From: Pyropia yezoensis
Lineage: Eukaryota > Rhodophyta > Bangiophyceae > Bangiales > Bangiaceae
Direction: 5' to 3'
NCBI GenBank assembly: GCA_009829735.1
Contig: CM020618.1
Location: 8,275,119-8,339,118, forward strand
DNA length: 64,000 nucleotides
Positions within the stretch are counted from its first letter, which is position 1; every line of letters begins with the position of its first letter. The translations under genes were made by a program, and so were the position numbers. The notes under the pieces were generated by a model. The model worked only from the letters and a program-made list of their open reading frames with translations. It did not search any database and was not told the DNA's origin. Positions 1 through 10,826 of the stretch are shown in pieces.

Positions 1-2404
1 GGCGATGCTGATCGAGGCCAAGCTCGACATCTCGTGGTAAGCGGAGGCGGCAGTGAATGCCAACTACGTGACCAACCGTGTGCCCCAGCGTGGGCGAGTA
101 GCCACGCCATACCAGGCCTTCCACGGAAATAAGCCTGACGTCGGGCACTTGCGGGTTTTTGGGTGCAAGGCGTGGGTTTATACGCCGGCGGACATCCGAC
201 GCAAGTTGGAGGCAGGGGCTCAGGCTGATATTTTCCTTGGCTATGGGAAAGGCCAACTGGGGTACCGAGTGCGGATTGGACCCGGCATCGTGACCAGTCG
301 CGACGTTCACTTTGACGAGTCAACTACGCCTGTGACGGTGCGTACCGCAGTGTCAGTGACCGGCCATGAGGCCACGAACCAAGACGAAGTTACGGACGAC
401 ATTGAATCGGCGGACCTGCGCGACACGTCACCGGCGCAAGTGGGCGGAGCCTCACCCGAAAAGATGGGAGGGCCTCCACCCGCGAAGCACACACCCGACA
501 TCGAGGACGCCGTTGCAGTGGCACAGAAGCTAGTGCGGCAAGGGATGGCAGAGGATGAGAACGAGTCGGGCTCAAGCAGCAGCGAGCCGGAGGAGTCCAA
601 GGCCCACACGAAGCATGACACCGATGGGGACGCAAGCGGGGGGAGCGACGCGAGCATTGCTCCAACCAAGTCACGCCACCCCACACGCTTGCTGCGCGTC
701 AGGCCTGCCCAGACCCGGGCGTACGCCACCAAGGCGTGGATTGCCCCTGCCGGAGCAGCAATCTTGGCCGGTAGCGACGGGCAATGCAACGAGGATGGTC
801 GAGTCATGCGTGCTGCACGTGCCCCACGCATCTGGGAGCCCAATTTGGGGCGGGCGCTCGCCACCAATGGGGCATCACCGGACAAGATGAGGATGGACCA
901 GGCAAAGCGCGAGCCAGACTGGCCCGACTTCGACAAGGCTATCAAGGCAGAGGTCGACGCTCTGTGGAGCAACGGGACCTGGAAGCTTGTCAACCGAGTG
1001 CCCGGGATGAAGATCACCCCCACTACGATGCTATGCGAGCGCAAGCGGGGCGCTGCCGGCGAAGTGACGCGCCACGAGGGGCGCTACGTTGTGCGAGGTG
1101 ACAAGCAGGAGTACATGGTGGACTACCTGGAGTGCTTCGCCCCCGTTGCACGGCACACAACCCTACGAGCGCTGCTGGCCATGGTAGCAGCGGACGGGAT
1201 GGCGGTCGAGCAGATGGACGTTGAAACTGCTTTTCTCAACGGCGATGTTGAGGAGTCAATCTACGTTGAGCAACCGCGCGGCTACGAGCGCGGGAACCCG
1301 TCCAAGGTGTGCATGCTCATCAAAGCGCTGTACGGGCTCAAGCAAGCGGCGCGGCAGTGGTTCATCGAGCTTGCCGACGCACTCAATTTAGGCAAGCTCC
1401 TGCCCTGCGCGTCGGACCCGTGCCTGTTTAAGGGCACCATCGACGGCGTGATTGTGCTCATCCTCGTCTACGTGGACGACCTGCTTATCGTCGCCACCAC
1501 CCAGGCAGCTGTAACAGGTGCTAAGAAGATCATCACGACGGTATTCAAGTCAAGGGAGATGGGGGAGCCCACCTACTTCCTAGGGCTCCACATCGACCGG
1601 AAGCACTCGGAAGGCACCATCAAGCTTGGACAACGCCAGTACGTGTCAACTCTGCTAGAGCGGTTTTGGGCTATCAACGGCTAACCCGGTCCACCTTCCA
1701 CTTGGGACGGACACACAACTTGTGAAGGAAGGAATTCCATCGAGGGCCGAGGCGCACAAGACGTACCAGGAGATAGTTGGGTCGCTCCTGTACCTGGCAA
1801 CGTGCACTAGGCCCGACATCTCCCTCGTCGTTGGGCGGTTATCACGGTTTATGAGGGCACCGACGGAAGCGCACCTGGCAGCGGCCAAGCGGGTGCTGCG
1901 CTACCTCAAAGGCACCGCGACGATGGCGCTTACCTACGGGAAGGCGGCGGCAGTGATCGGCCACCATGATGCGGACTTTGCCGGCGATCTGGAGACTCGA
2001 AGGTCCACCACCGGTTACGTTTTCATGCTGAATGGTGGGACTGTGTCGTGGCTAAGCAAGCGACAGTCGCTTGTCACGCTCTGTACGACTGAAGCCGAGT
2101 ATGTGGCCGGAGCAACAGCCGCACATGAGGGGTATGGCTACGCCTCCTCATCAAGGACCTGACCGGATCCACGGCGGCGATGGAGTTGCACTGCGACAAC
2201 AAGAGCGCCATTGCGATGATGCAAAACTCAACGTCGTCGTCGCGCACCAAGCATATCGATATCGAGTACCACAACGTGCGCGAGATGGTCCCCAGCAAGA
2301 CCCTGACGGTGAAGCACGTGCCCACGGGCAACATGCTGGCTGACACCCTCACTAAGCCCGCGGAAGGGGCACACGGCCCCTGTGTGCCACAACAGCCAAT
2401 GTAG
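1..2404 (+). mobile_element. Ty1/copia retrotransposon copia-A, 3' part of pol
   Basis: The window opens inside the integrase of a Ty1/copia element and runs to the end of RNase H. Order integrase, reverse transcriptase, RNase H is the Ty1/copia order. The upstream half (gag, protease, integrase core, 5' LTR) lies outside the window. No second copy of the downstream sequence is present, so the 3' LTR cannot be delimited; the element is taken to end at the RNase H stop. It is related to copia-B at 19.7-36.3 kb, sharing long RT blocks such as RGYERGN and LIKALYGLKQAAR. An in-frame stop at 38-40 and two single-base frameshifts show it is dead. Confidence 0.9.
2..2404 (+). pseudogene. copia-A pol (integrase C-terminus, reverse transcriptase, RNase H), frameshifted
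   Basis: Three reading-frame pieces join into one pol. Piece 1 (to 1684) holds the integrase C-terminal region (NYVTNRVPQR, then the HLRVFGCKAWVY block) and the RT core, with VEQMDVETAFLNG, GLKQAARQW and the catalytic YVDD near 1468-1480. A surplus T in the run at about 1664-1667 shifts the frame. Piece 2 continues to about 2131 ([20 protein letters not shown]), where one missing base shifts it again. Piece 3 ends at 2404 with RNase H features CDNKSAIAMM, RTKHIDI and ADTLTKPA. A TAA at 38-40 lies just before the conserved AEAAVNANY block. Ty1/copia pol normally makes cDNA and integrates it; this copy cannot. Confidence 0.9.
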
Positions 2405-3790
2405 CGGCCGCCGAAGTCCACCCCGGGGAACCACCTCGAAGCCCTACGGGTAGGTGGCGTCCACCTCCTCAACAGCGCCCGCGTACACTTGGTGGTAGCA
2501 CACGCCGTTATAGGCGCCGCCGTGGATCATGCCGCCGGGGCCATGCACCCCACCGCCGGGGGCGGCCTCGCCCACGCCGGGCACGCCCACCCCATCGCCC
2601 CCGCCGCCGCCGCCGCCGCTGCCGCCGCCGACACTCGCCGCCGCCGCCCGCGGGCCCCACCCTCCGCGGGCGTTGCTGTGACTGTCGCGCTGCCCGCAGC
2701 AGTGTAGGCGGCCGCCGCCACTCCCGCATCAGCAGCGGCGCTACGCAGCGCCATGTTCAATCGCATTGCACAGCCACCACCCCTCTCCCCCTTCCCCCTC
2801 CCCCCCATCAAAATACACGCCTCCCCCATCCCATCGCGTCGGCGGCAGGGGAGGTGGGGGCAGCGGTGGCGGGCGCGAGGGCGGGGGCGGCGGGCGCCCT
2901 GGAGGAGAACGCCATGCTCACCGGCGCGCTCCATACGGGCTCCCGCCCCGATGACGGGTCGGTGGCGACAACAGCTGCCGCGTCGGCGGCAGGGGAGGTG
3001 GGGGCAGCGGTGGCGGTGGCGGCGACGTCGGTGGCAGCAGCGGCGGCAGGGGCATGACTTCGCAATTCGTAGTCCTTCCGCCGCCCTTGCCACCACCACC
3101 GTCGTCACCGTCGGCGTCGTCAGCATTCATGTTGTCTTAGCGGCAACACTCGCCACCTCCCTTCCCCCACAGCAGCCACAGCCGCCACCGTGCTGGTGGA
3201 GGCGCCTACCAGGACGACCATTGACCAGTGATGAGCTCTACCGGAGCATTGGTCAAAGCCCGATCGTACACGACTCGAGAGGGTTCCTTTACATTGGGGC
3301 ATACAGACTGTACCGACGAGGAAACTGATTGGCTTCAGCGCGTGACCCAAGGAACGAACCAAAAAAAAAAAAAACATGCCAGTGGGCTCATTTTTGTTGG
3401 ACGCACCATATGTATGCCGGATCCCATTCGGAAACCTTGCTTGGGGAGCGTTTTTCGCGAGTCCTTTCAAAACGCTTTTTAAAACGGTTGGGCTCCCGAT
3501 ATTCAAAATGGGCACACCATTCATACGATGCCACGTGCTTCGCGTGGCGTCCTAGAATGAATATTTGGGGCTTTGGAATGAACGTGGTTGGGTTTGCTCT
3601 TACTACTTGTGTGCAAGCGACTCCACAAGAATACCTACCGAATCGGGCGGTGCGCGCCACCACGGGATAAGGGGCTTTTCGCAGGGGGCTGATACGGGCG
3701 GGCCCGCCGCTTCTTATGGCCGCTGTGCGGGCGGCACCCTCCCCACGGTTGCAGGGTACGACGACAACATGGGCATCCCCGTCTTAGTCA
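2405..3790. other. Non-coding GC-rich spacer
   Basis: About 1.4 kb with no recognisable gene. The part from 2490 to 3130 is Gly/Ala/Pro/Arg-coding low-complexity DNA (GCC/GGC triplet-rich) that is open in several frames on both strands, which is compositional. A 14-A run sits at 3361-3374. From 3375 to 3660 the composition becomes more balanced without a coding signal. The copia-A 3' LTR probably lies in the first part but cannot be bounded from one copy. Confidence 0.5.
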
Positions 3791-6700
3791 ATGATGTTCG
3801 TTCCGGTGGCAACGCCCGACGGCGCAACCGGCTTGGGCGTCTTGGCTGCTGTCTGCTGTCCACGGACCATCTGCAGCCCCCTACCGGCCCAACATGCAGC
3901 CGGTGCCGCCTATGCGTCGACATCATTCATTCCTCGTGGCTGGCTCAACCAGTCGGGCTGCGCGTTCCTGTGTGGCATCCTGCCTGCTGCCTTCGTCGCT
4001 TCGGCGAGGCGGTCGGCGCTGCGTCGTAGGGCATCCCACCTGCGTGGCCCGTCTTGGCGGCGTGCGGCATCGGGTGCCCCCACCGCGGTGCCGTCCCTGT
4101 CCATGGGCGTGGATAGTGTGGGTGGAACCAACGCGGAGGCGCCCCCGATGTACGCGGAGCAGCCCGAGGATTCGACGTTGGCAGCCTACTGGACGCGGAC
4201 CATCATGTTGATCAACCATATTGATGATATATCCCTGATTGTCAAGGAGGCGCTTGAGGCGGGCGATGGCATCAGAATCTCGCACTTCCACAGTGAGGTT
4301 GTCGATTTTAAGAGGGCCGCCACCCTCGCCGTCGACCGCATACATGCCAAGACGGCGTCCGTCCTGAGCCACTGCTCGCGCTTGCCCTCTTGCGCCCTGC
4401 CGGCCCTGAAGCTGGTGGTGCTGTGGAACCACACCTTCGAGAAGAGAATTGATGGCTTGATGCAGATAGTGTCGGCGACTATGCGATTCAACCGGCGGGA
4501 GTTGTCCCCGGCCGAGAGCGAGCTCCTTGCCCTCACTAAGTCGCTTATGATGGACGTGATCGATCTGCTGGCCGTCTATTCCGCCTCCCTGTTGTCTTTT
4601 GAAAAGCAGTTGCGGCAGCTGTTTGTGGGGGACTACCCAGTTGCGGCGATGCTGAACGATCAAGGAGCGCTCCTCTTGGCGGGTCAGCAACGCTCTGCGA
4701 GCAGTGTGCTAGCGACGTTCCCGGTGAAGGAGGAGGACCTGGCTATCCCACGCGACGTCGAGGTGGTCCAGACCTGTGCGCACTTGTCAAGGCTGACGCG
4801 GCTGAAAGGCACCCGAGCTTCCTGGTACCTGGCGTCTTCACCGGGCATGGGTAAGACGCACTTCCTGGTGGACCTATCGGTGGTGTTGGGGGCTGTGAGC
4901 AACATCCGGTACGCCGAGGCTGCGGCGCGAGCCAATCTGGCCTCCTGGGAGAACACCGTCTCGGACCTGGAGGGCACCCGCTTGTGCTTTGTGTCGTTCA
5001 ACAGTGCATCCTTGTGGGGCTCGTGGGACGAAAAATTCGTGAAAGACGTGGCTGCTCATCCAAATAAGGCCTTCCTCCCTCTCTACCTACGTTTGCTGTG
5101 GTGCCTGCGCTGTGGGGAGCGGGACTGGAACTGGTTTGTTACCCAAGTCCACAAGCTTCTGACAGTGAACCCGAGCCTCGTCGGCACCGTCATCACCGAG
5201 GCAACGCTCGCGCTGTGGGAGAAACCCACTATTGTGGCCATCGAAGAGCTAAACAAGGTGACGCCGTTTCAAGTGCCTTCCATCGAGACGAGTCCTGCAG
5301 AGCTGGAGTGCGGCCTGACCTCGACAGACCCTACCACGTCCCCCGTCTCGCCACCGGCAATTGCTGATGCAACCCCCCCTGCCTCACTGATGACCGTGTA
5401 CCGCCATGAGGTGTGCACCTGGACAAGGCTCGAGAGCGTCACTGTGCTCTTGACGGCGCCGTTTCCAGGGCTCGTGCTGTCGGAAGTGCGGAAGCTGATG
5501 TCCAAGAACCTGACTACCGCCCTCGACACCGAGGTTGCCGAGTTGTTGCGTACAGCGCCGGCGAGCTTAAAGATGCGAAGCCTGACGCTCACGTCCTTGT
5601 CCAGCCGCCGGAAAGGCTCTCCTTATTTTCTACTACCCGCTGCCAAGATAGGCTTCCTGGACGTGAACGAGATTGCGGACGTCTACTTCCTTCCCATCTT
5701 TCGGGACGCTGTCGTGATCCGGACGTCGCATGCGTGGCGCTTGTCGTTCCAGCAGCCCTCCAACCTGTCGGCTCGTGCCTTTGCCAGGCTGAGCTGTGGT
5801 CACCCGCGGAGCGCAGCTCTGTTGTTGTTGAACCTGCGAGGGGTCTCTGCTTCTTGCTCGGTGTGGTCGTCTGTCGTCAAACCTGCTGGCGTCCTCCTGT
5901 GGCAGAACCTGTCCCTGTCCAAGTTACTTTCTGACCTTTTGGTCGTGCCTGCCGTCCTCCTTGCAGCGTTGCACAACTGCACGCTCGACAGCGAGCAGCC
6001 GCTGGTCCTGGGCATCAACCTGCCGGGATTGACGTTCAAGTCATGGGATGATGTAGTTTCGTACAACGTGCTGGTGGGTGCCGTCCAGGCATCTGGCGGC
6101 AGGTTTGAAAACCCGTGCATGCCCCCGCTCTTCCTCGTAGCGCTTATGGCTCAGTGGAGGTCTGCACCCTCCATTGACGTCGACGCGACGGCGACCGAGT
6201 TCCTGCGGTTGAAGGGCGTGTTTGATGCTTTATCCGAGATGCTTGACGCCGCTGACAAGGGCGGAGCCGCTTCTCGGGTCTGGGAGCTCGTTTCCCTGTA
6301 TGCAGATGTGGCCCTAACACGTCTGCGCGCTGCCGCGCCAGCTTGGACAGCCTCGTCGCCGGGTGTGTCTCTACTTCACGACTACCGGTCGATCACCCTA
6401 ATGCAGCTGTACCCAGGGAGCACGGCCATCTACTCTGCTGGTGTGCGGCCTCTCCTCGACAAGGTTCTACTTGACGCCGTGCCCGATGCCGTGATGGTTA
6501 ATGATAGCGAGTCTACGAACACAGTCCTCGCGATCCTGGAGCGCGACGCTGTGGAGTTCGCATCTACCGTGTTTAAGTGCACACCAGAGCATGCTGGCTT
6601 CGACTCGATCAAGTTTTTGCGTCGCAGCGGTTCTACCGGCAAGGTGAGTAAGGAGGACCTCGTGGCTGTTTGCAAGTCGGCCAAGGTCACCGGAAATGCT

Positions 6701-6955
6701 CGCTCCTACTTGAATCTGAATAAGCATGTGCGCAAGAGCCTGCAGCTGATGGAGAAGGTCTTTGGCAAGTGGTGGGACCAGTGGAAGGGGCGCGTTGTCC
6801 TGGTTGTGGAGTCCAACCACAAAATTGCCGGGAAGCCCACGCGCCGACTGACCAAGGAGGAGGGCAACATGGTGATCGTCATTGGGGTGAACGAGCACCA
6901 GGCCGTCTACGGGAGGACGCTGAGCGGCTTGATGGGTGATGGGCCGTCGCTCTAA
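3791..6955 (+). CDS. Large P-loop NTPase-like protein, possibly Crinkler/RHS-type
   Basis: An uninterrupted 1054-codon frame, the longest in the window, with balanced codon use and no stops, unlike the surrounding elements. A Walker A motif, GMGKTH, lies near residues 351-356, and a hydrophobic strand ending in acidic residues (TIVAIEELNK, about residues 479-488) fits Walker B. The C-terminal 100 residues include an AGFDSIKF segment and a VVLVVESNHK strand, which loosely recall the nuclease-like tails of Crinkler/RHS proteins; that link is by eye and weak. No membrane segment is evident. Residues 1-100 are Arg/Ala-rich, so translation may start at a later Met such as the one near 4103. An intronless ORF of this size among transposons could itself be element-derived. 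The reading frame is confident, the function is not. Confidence 0.7.
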   Translation: MMFVPVATPDGATGLGVLAAVCCPRTICSPLPAQHAAGAAYASTSFIPRGWLNQSGCAFLCGILPAAFVASARRSALRRRASHLRGPSWRRAASGAPTAVPSLSMGVDSVGGTNAEAPPMYAEQPEDSTLAAYWTRTIMLINHIDDISLIVKEALEAGDGIRISHFHSEVVDFKRAATLAVDRIHAKTASVLSHCSRLPSCALPALKLVVLWNHTFEKRIDGLMQIVSATMRFNRRELSPAESELLALTKSLMMDVIDLLAVYSASLLSFEKQLRQLFVGDYPVAAMLNDQGALLLAGQQRSASSVLATFPVKEEDLAIPRDVEVVQTCAHLSRLTRLKGTRASWYLASSPGMGKTHFLVDLSVVLGAVSNIRYAEAAARANLASWENTVSDLEGTRLCFVSFNSASLWGSWDEKFVKDVAAHPNKAFLPLYLRLLWCLRCGERDWNWFVTQVHKLLTVNPSLVGTVITEATLALWEKPTIVAIEELNKVTPFQVPSIETSPAELECGLTSTDPTTSPVSPPAIADATPPASLMTVYRHEVCTWTRLESVTVLLTAPFPGLVLSEVRKLMSKNLTTALDTEVAELLRTAPASLKMRSLTLTSLSSRRKGSPYFLLPAAKIGFLDVNEIADVYFLPIFRDAVVIRTSHAWRLSFQQPSNLSARAFARLSCGHPRSAALLLLNLRGVSASCSVWSSVVKPAGVLLWQNLSLSKLLSDLLVVPAVLLAALHNCTLDSEQPLVLGINLPGLTFKSWDDVVSYNVLVGAVQASGGRFENPCMPPLFLVALMAQWRSAPSIDVDATATEFLRLKGVFDALSEMLDAADKGGAASRVWELVSLYADVALTRLRAAAPAWTASSPGVSLLHDYRSITLMQLYPGSTAIYSAGVRPLLDKVLLDAVPDAVMVNDSESTNTVLAILERDAVEFASTVFKCTPEHAGFDSIKFLRRSGSTGKVSKEDLVAVCKSAKVTGNARSYLNLNKHVRKSLQLMEKVFGKWWDQWKGRVVLVVESNHKIAGKPTRRLTKEEGNMVIVIGVNEHQAVYGRTLSGLMGDGPSL

Positions 6956-7126
6956 GATGCAAAAGTACTGCCTCAGAGGAGAGCTTCTGTAGCGCCCCGC
7001 GAAGTGCGCCGGCGGTGACGGTCATGCGGTGGACTGGGAGGGAGAGAGCGCTGCTGTCGGCGGTGACTGCCTAAGTGTGGGTACTGTGTGCAGTAGTCCG
7101 GTAGTAAATTTCAATGTTGTGCGCGC

Positions 7127-9337
7127 CTACGCAGCCACTCCTGGTGGTGGCTCCTCCCCATCCGACTCGAAGTTCGATGCGCCACCTGCCGCCCTCCCCC
7201 CGTCGGCCCCCTGCGCGGTCGCGCCCGCGGCAAGGCGGTTGGCGAGCGCCTCCTCCCCCACCTCTTGCTCCTCGTTGCTACGAAAGAGGCTGGGGGGCCC
7301 CACCAGTGAGAGCACCGCGGGAGTAAACAGGAAGCCAAAGCCGACGCCAATTGTTGTGATACTGACAAGCACCTTAAACAGCACATGGAGGTCAAAGCTC
7401 TTGGAAAAGGCCAGCAGCAGGATGGCCAGGAAGGTGCTCATCGACGCGTGGAAGACGGGCGGGCCGAGCGCGTCAAGCGCAGCGGCCGCGCGCTTCCGGC
7501 GGGTGCCCACGTGCTCGATGAAATGCAGCACAATGTGGGCCGTGTAGTCCACCGACAGGCCGACGGCGAGCGCCAGGGAGATGACACTCACGGAATTGAT
7601 GTGGATGTCGGCAAAGCTTACACTCCCCAGTACGCACGTGACGGCGCCGCCGACGGAGCTGAGGGTGATGGCCGACCTCAGCGGGTGCCCGATGAGTACC
7701 AGCGTGACGAGGAACACAAACACCGGCGACAGGCCCACCGTCAAGGCTGCTTCCTTGAGCAACACCACCGACTGCTCCACAAACGTAAAAGAAAAGGAGT
7801 AGGTGAAGGCGTCCCCCAATGAGGAGCTGTCAACCAGCTTCCGCAGCGCATGCATCGAGTCCACCTCCTCCTCATTCGTGTCAAAATCGCGCTGCTGGGC
7901 GGTGACGCGCGCCAGGGCGATGGTGCCGTCCTCTGGCCGCCGCACGTCGGCCTGGAAGCGGACGCCGGTAGGCGAGGCCAGAAAGTCCGTCAAGGCAGGG
8001 AAAAAGGCGGCACCCGCCAGGGCCGGTGCGCCCCCGGCAATCCTGTCAACGAGTTCCGCGTACCAGCAGTCCACCGATTGCGGGTCGACAAACGGGTTGG
8101 TGGCAATCGCCCCCGTCCTGGGCGCACATAGTCGGAGGAGCTCTGACTGCACGCCCGCGTTGGGGTAATCGAGCGCCCCCGTGCAGCTGCCACCGCCGCA
8201 AAGAACCGCGAGCGAACGGAGTGGAACTCGCCAAGGAAGAGACGTACACAAACAGCAGCGAAAAGACCGCCACAAAGAGCCTCAAGACGCCCGACACGGC
8301 GCCTGAAAGTGCTTGCTGCCGCGCCCAGGAGCTGTCCCCCGTCTAGTCGACCGCCTCGGCACCCGCCACGTCGGGGCTGTTGTCAAACAGGAGGCAGCGG
8401 GACCAAGCCTCCTCCCACGCTTCCGCGCGGAAGTCCACCCCCTCCCCGTCCTTGACCACCTGATCGTTGCGAAGGAGAAGGCCCAGGTACAGCGCCTGGG
8501 CGGTAAGGGCAGACCCCTCACCGGCCGTGGCGCCCAGCACCACCGACCGCTGCACGTCACCACCGTCAAAGGCAGGGACAAACTCCCCATCGGCGGTGAG
8601 GCGCGCCTTCACCTGCGCGTCGCTCAGGCCGTCGAGGCCCGCGGCGACCCTGGCGGTAAAGTCCACCGCGCCGTCGTCGTGCTTGATGGCCGACGCGGAG
8701 TCGTAAAAGGCGACGAGCGCGCTTGTCGTGGCACACACGCTGTTGTTGACCTCGTCAAAGCGAAGAAAGCACAGCTGGAGGTACGTGACCACCTGCCCTC
8801 CGTCGACCTCCGCCGTCACCCCCTCTGCCGCCCGCTGCAGGGCAAGCAGCCCCCGCAGACCTGCCACCGTCGCCACGTCTCCCCCGCCGTTAGCCGACGT
8901 CGCAATCAGCTGTACGGCGCGGACGAATTGGCCCAACTCCGCCTCCACCACCGCCTGATCGCGCAGCGCGCACGTGCCTTAGGGCACCCACAGCTTGTTG
9001 CCCCGCGATTCGGTGCGGAGTCGCAGGACCCCCGCGGTGAGGCCGGCGGTCAGCATGAGGGAGCCAAGGATGAACCACAGCGGCCGGCCGGGAACGAGGT
9101 AGCCAACGCGGTTAAAAAACGAGCGAATGCCACTGTTGATGGCGCCCGTCACGCGGCCGAGGAGGCCCCCCCCTGCACCGCAGGGGACGTCGACGCCGCG
9201 TCGGCCGCCCCCGCCGCCTTGGCCGCGCCGCCGCCGGCGCCGTCGGCAGAGCTGCTGCTCCCGCCCCCGTCGGTGGTGCCATCGGCGGCGGCGGCGACAA
9301 GGACCAGCGGGCCGTCGCCAACGACCGTCGTGGCCAT
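7127..9337 (-). pseudogene. Patched/NPC1-like RND-family membrane protein, broken
   Basis: Reading from 9337 downward, a short Ala-rich N-terminus (start MATTVVGDG) is separated by a frameshift at an 8-base C run (about 9166-9173) from a first membrane segment (RPLWFILGSLMLTAG, near 9040-9090) and the family-typical NKLWVP. An in-frame TAA (8979-8981) follows, then about 200 residues of first ectodomain, an in-frame TAG (8343-8345), one membrane segment (LFVAVFSLLFVYV), a frameshift near 8200-8240, part of the second ectodomain, and a C-terminal membrane block with LAVGLSVDYTAHI near 7545-7585. Patched/NPC1 proteins have 12 membrane segments. Here segments 3 to about 7, including the sterol-sensing part, are absent, so this looks like an internally deleted paralogue. 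The family normally moves sterols or lipids across membranes. Confidence 0.75.
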
Positions 9338-9665
9338 GGCAGGGTGGGCGGGTGGGCTGCTAACGGGGGGGGGGGGGCGAGGAGGGCGGCGTGCACACAC
9401 GGTGCGGTGGGGCTCGCAAGGCGGGCGAGGCGGCGACGACGGCCACTGCGGCGGCCGACACTCGACAAAGTGGAAGCTTGGAAGGGGGGGGGTGGTGCCG
9501 CGCTGCCGCTGCCAATCCTTCTGGGGGTTCTTGGGAGGGCGGCGACGCCAACCGCAGGCGCGACCCGGCCAACGAGGGAGAGATGGCCGAGGGCTCTCCG
9601 CAAGAGGGATCCCACCGGATCTGGGAAAACTCCTTCACCCCCTTCTGCCCCAACCACCGGCCTCT

Positions 9666-10115
9666 TCAAAACGGAGACAGTCCAAGTGATTTCCACCCCC
9701 CCTCTGGCACAGGGGAAAGGTGAAAAAATAGGACGGTCCGCCCATCCGCACGGAGGCTTCCCACCAGAAGCTCCCCCGTGACCGCGTCCCACGCCCAGCG
9801 AATGAACAGGGCCACGAAGAGTGCATCTCCGAGCCCCCCACCGCCCGCTGCCGGCAGCCGGTTGAGTATCGCGTCATTGATGACAGCGCCCATCACCAGC
9901 TGCCCCGACTATGACAGCGGCACGTACAGGCTAGACAGGAGCGACAAACGACTTCCGGGGGTGCCTTCCAGGCCGTCGGCGGCGGCGCCCAAGTCCCAAA
10001 CCTGGATCAAGGGAAGGTCGCCGCCGAACCCACCCCTCGCCGCCCGCTGCTCCGAGTCGACGCACACCGCGTTGGGCAGAGAGTGTGGCGCCGCCCCCCT
10101 CACGTCCCCCCCCAC
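9666..10115 (-). pseudogene. Unrecognised coding remnant with in-frame TAG
   Basis: A minus-strand frame open from 10115 to 9666 apart from one TAG at 9909-9911. The product has an Ala/Gly-rich start, then SLLSSLYVPLS, the stop, and SGQLVMGAVINDAILNRL followed by ALFVALFIRWAWDAV, which may be a membrane or amphipathic helix. It lies just upstream of the Patched-like pseudogene in the same orientation and could belong to it or to another lost gene. I do not recognise the family. The reading frame ending at the low-complexity stretch near 9720 may be chance. Confidence 0.3.
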
Positions 10116-10826
10116 TCCGCTCGCGACGCTGCCGGGGGCGAGTGGCCGCCGCCCGCCTCACCGCCGTCGTCGACGGGCGGATTAAAAACGCGCCCCCAGG
10201 CGCTGCGTCGGGAGGCGGCACACCTCACCGGGGAAGGGGCAGGGGGTCGGTCCGAAGTTGTATCCGCCTGACACCAGTTTTTCACAACTCTCATATGAGT
10301 GAAGGCTGTGAGGCTGTTTTTTCCGCGAAAAAAATATGAGCTGACTCCGTAGCACGTCAGGAGGTCTCCCGCGTTGTCCGTTCTTGAAGGCGAAGGGTAG
10401 TTGTTTATAAAGACTGGTAGCCTCTTTTGGGGGGGGGCACCAGTTTTTCACAACTCGGTTTTCATATGCGTGCGGCCTCCAGGAGCCACCCTTGCAGCGA
10501 AACCCCCAGAAGCTAAATTGTAATGTATCTCGCTGGCCAATGAGCGCGAGGAGGGATGATGTCACTCCTGCTTAGCCCACAGGGGTCTCGTAAGCTCCTC
10601 GACTCGGCGAGGCGACTGTTCCGTTCTTGGATATCTTGTGCAAGAGCCTGCTTACCGCGCACAGGGGACCACCGCTTAGTAGGGGGGAGGGCGGTCCACT
10701 GGAAGGGGCTTAGATTAGTGGATTAGCGTTAGTCGGTTACAGCTCAGCCCATAGAGTTCCTCAAGGGACCGCCCACCAAAGTTGACCTCTCCACGGGCAG
10801 TCCTCGGCCACTCCCGAGAGCCTGGA
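10116..10826. other. Intergenic spacer with a short repeated block
   Basis: No gene is evident. The 19-base block CACCAGTTTTTCACAACTC occurs at about 10271-10289 and again at about 10438-10456, each followed by a CATATG-containing stretch, so this may be the remnant of a small tandem or terminal duplication. The last five bases, CTGGA, are the left target-site duplication of gypsy-2. Confidence 0.5.
10822..10826. repeat. Left target-site duplication of gypsy-2 (CTGGA)
   Basis: CTGGA immediately before the left LTR matches CTGGA at 18396-18400 immediately after the right LTR. Ty3/gypsy integrases typically duplicate 5 bp, so the pair fixes both ends of the element. Confidence 0.95.

Noticed and set aside
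307..1044. 245-codon minus-strand ORF
   Set aside because: Shadow of copia-A pol on the opposite strand.
8313..9689. 458-codon plus-strand ORF
   Set aside because: Lies antisense over the Patched-like pseudogene; Arg/Gly/Pro-rich with no domain, while the minus strand has clear homology.
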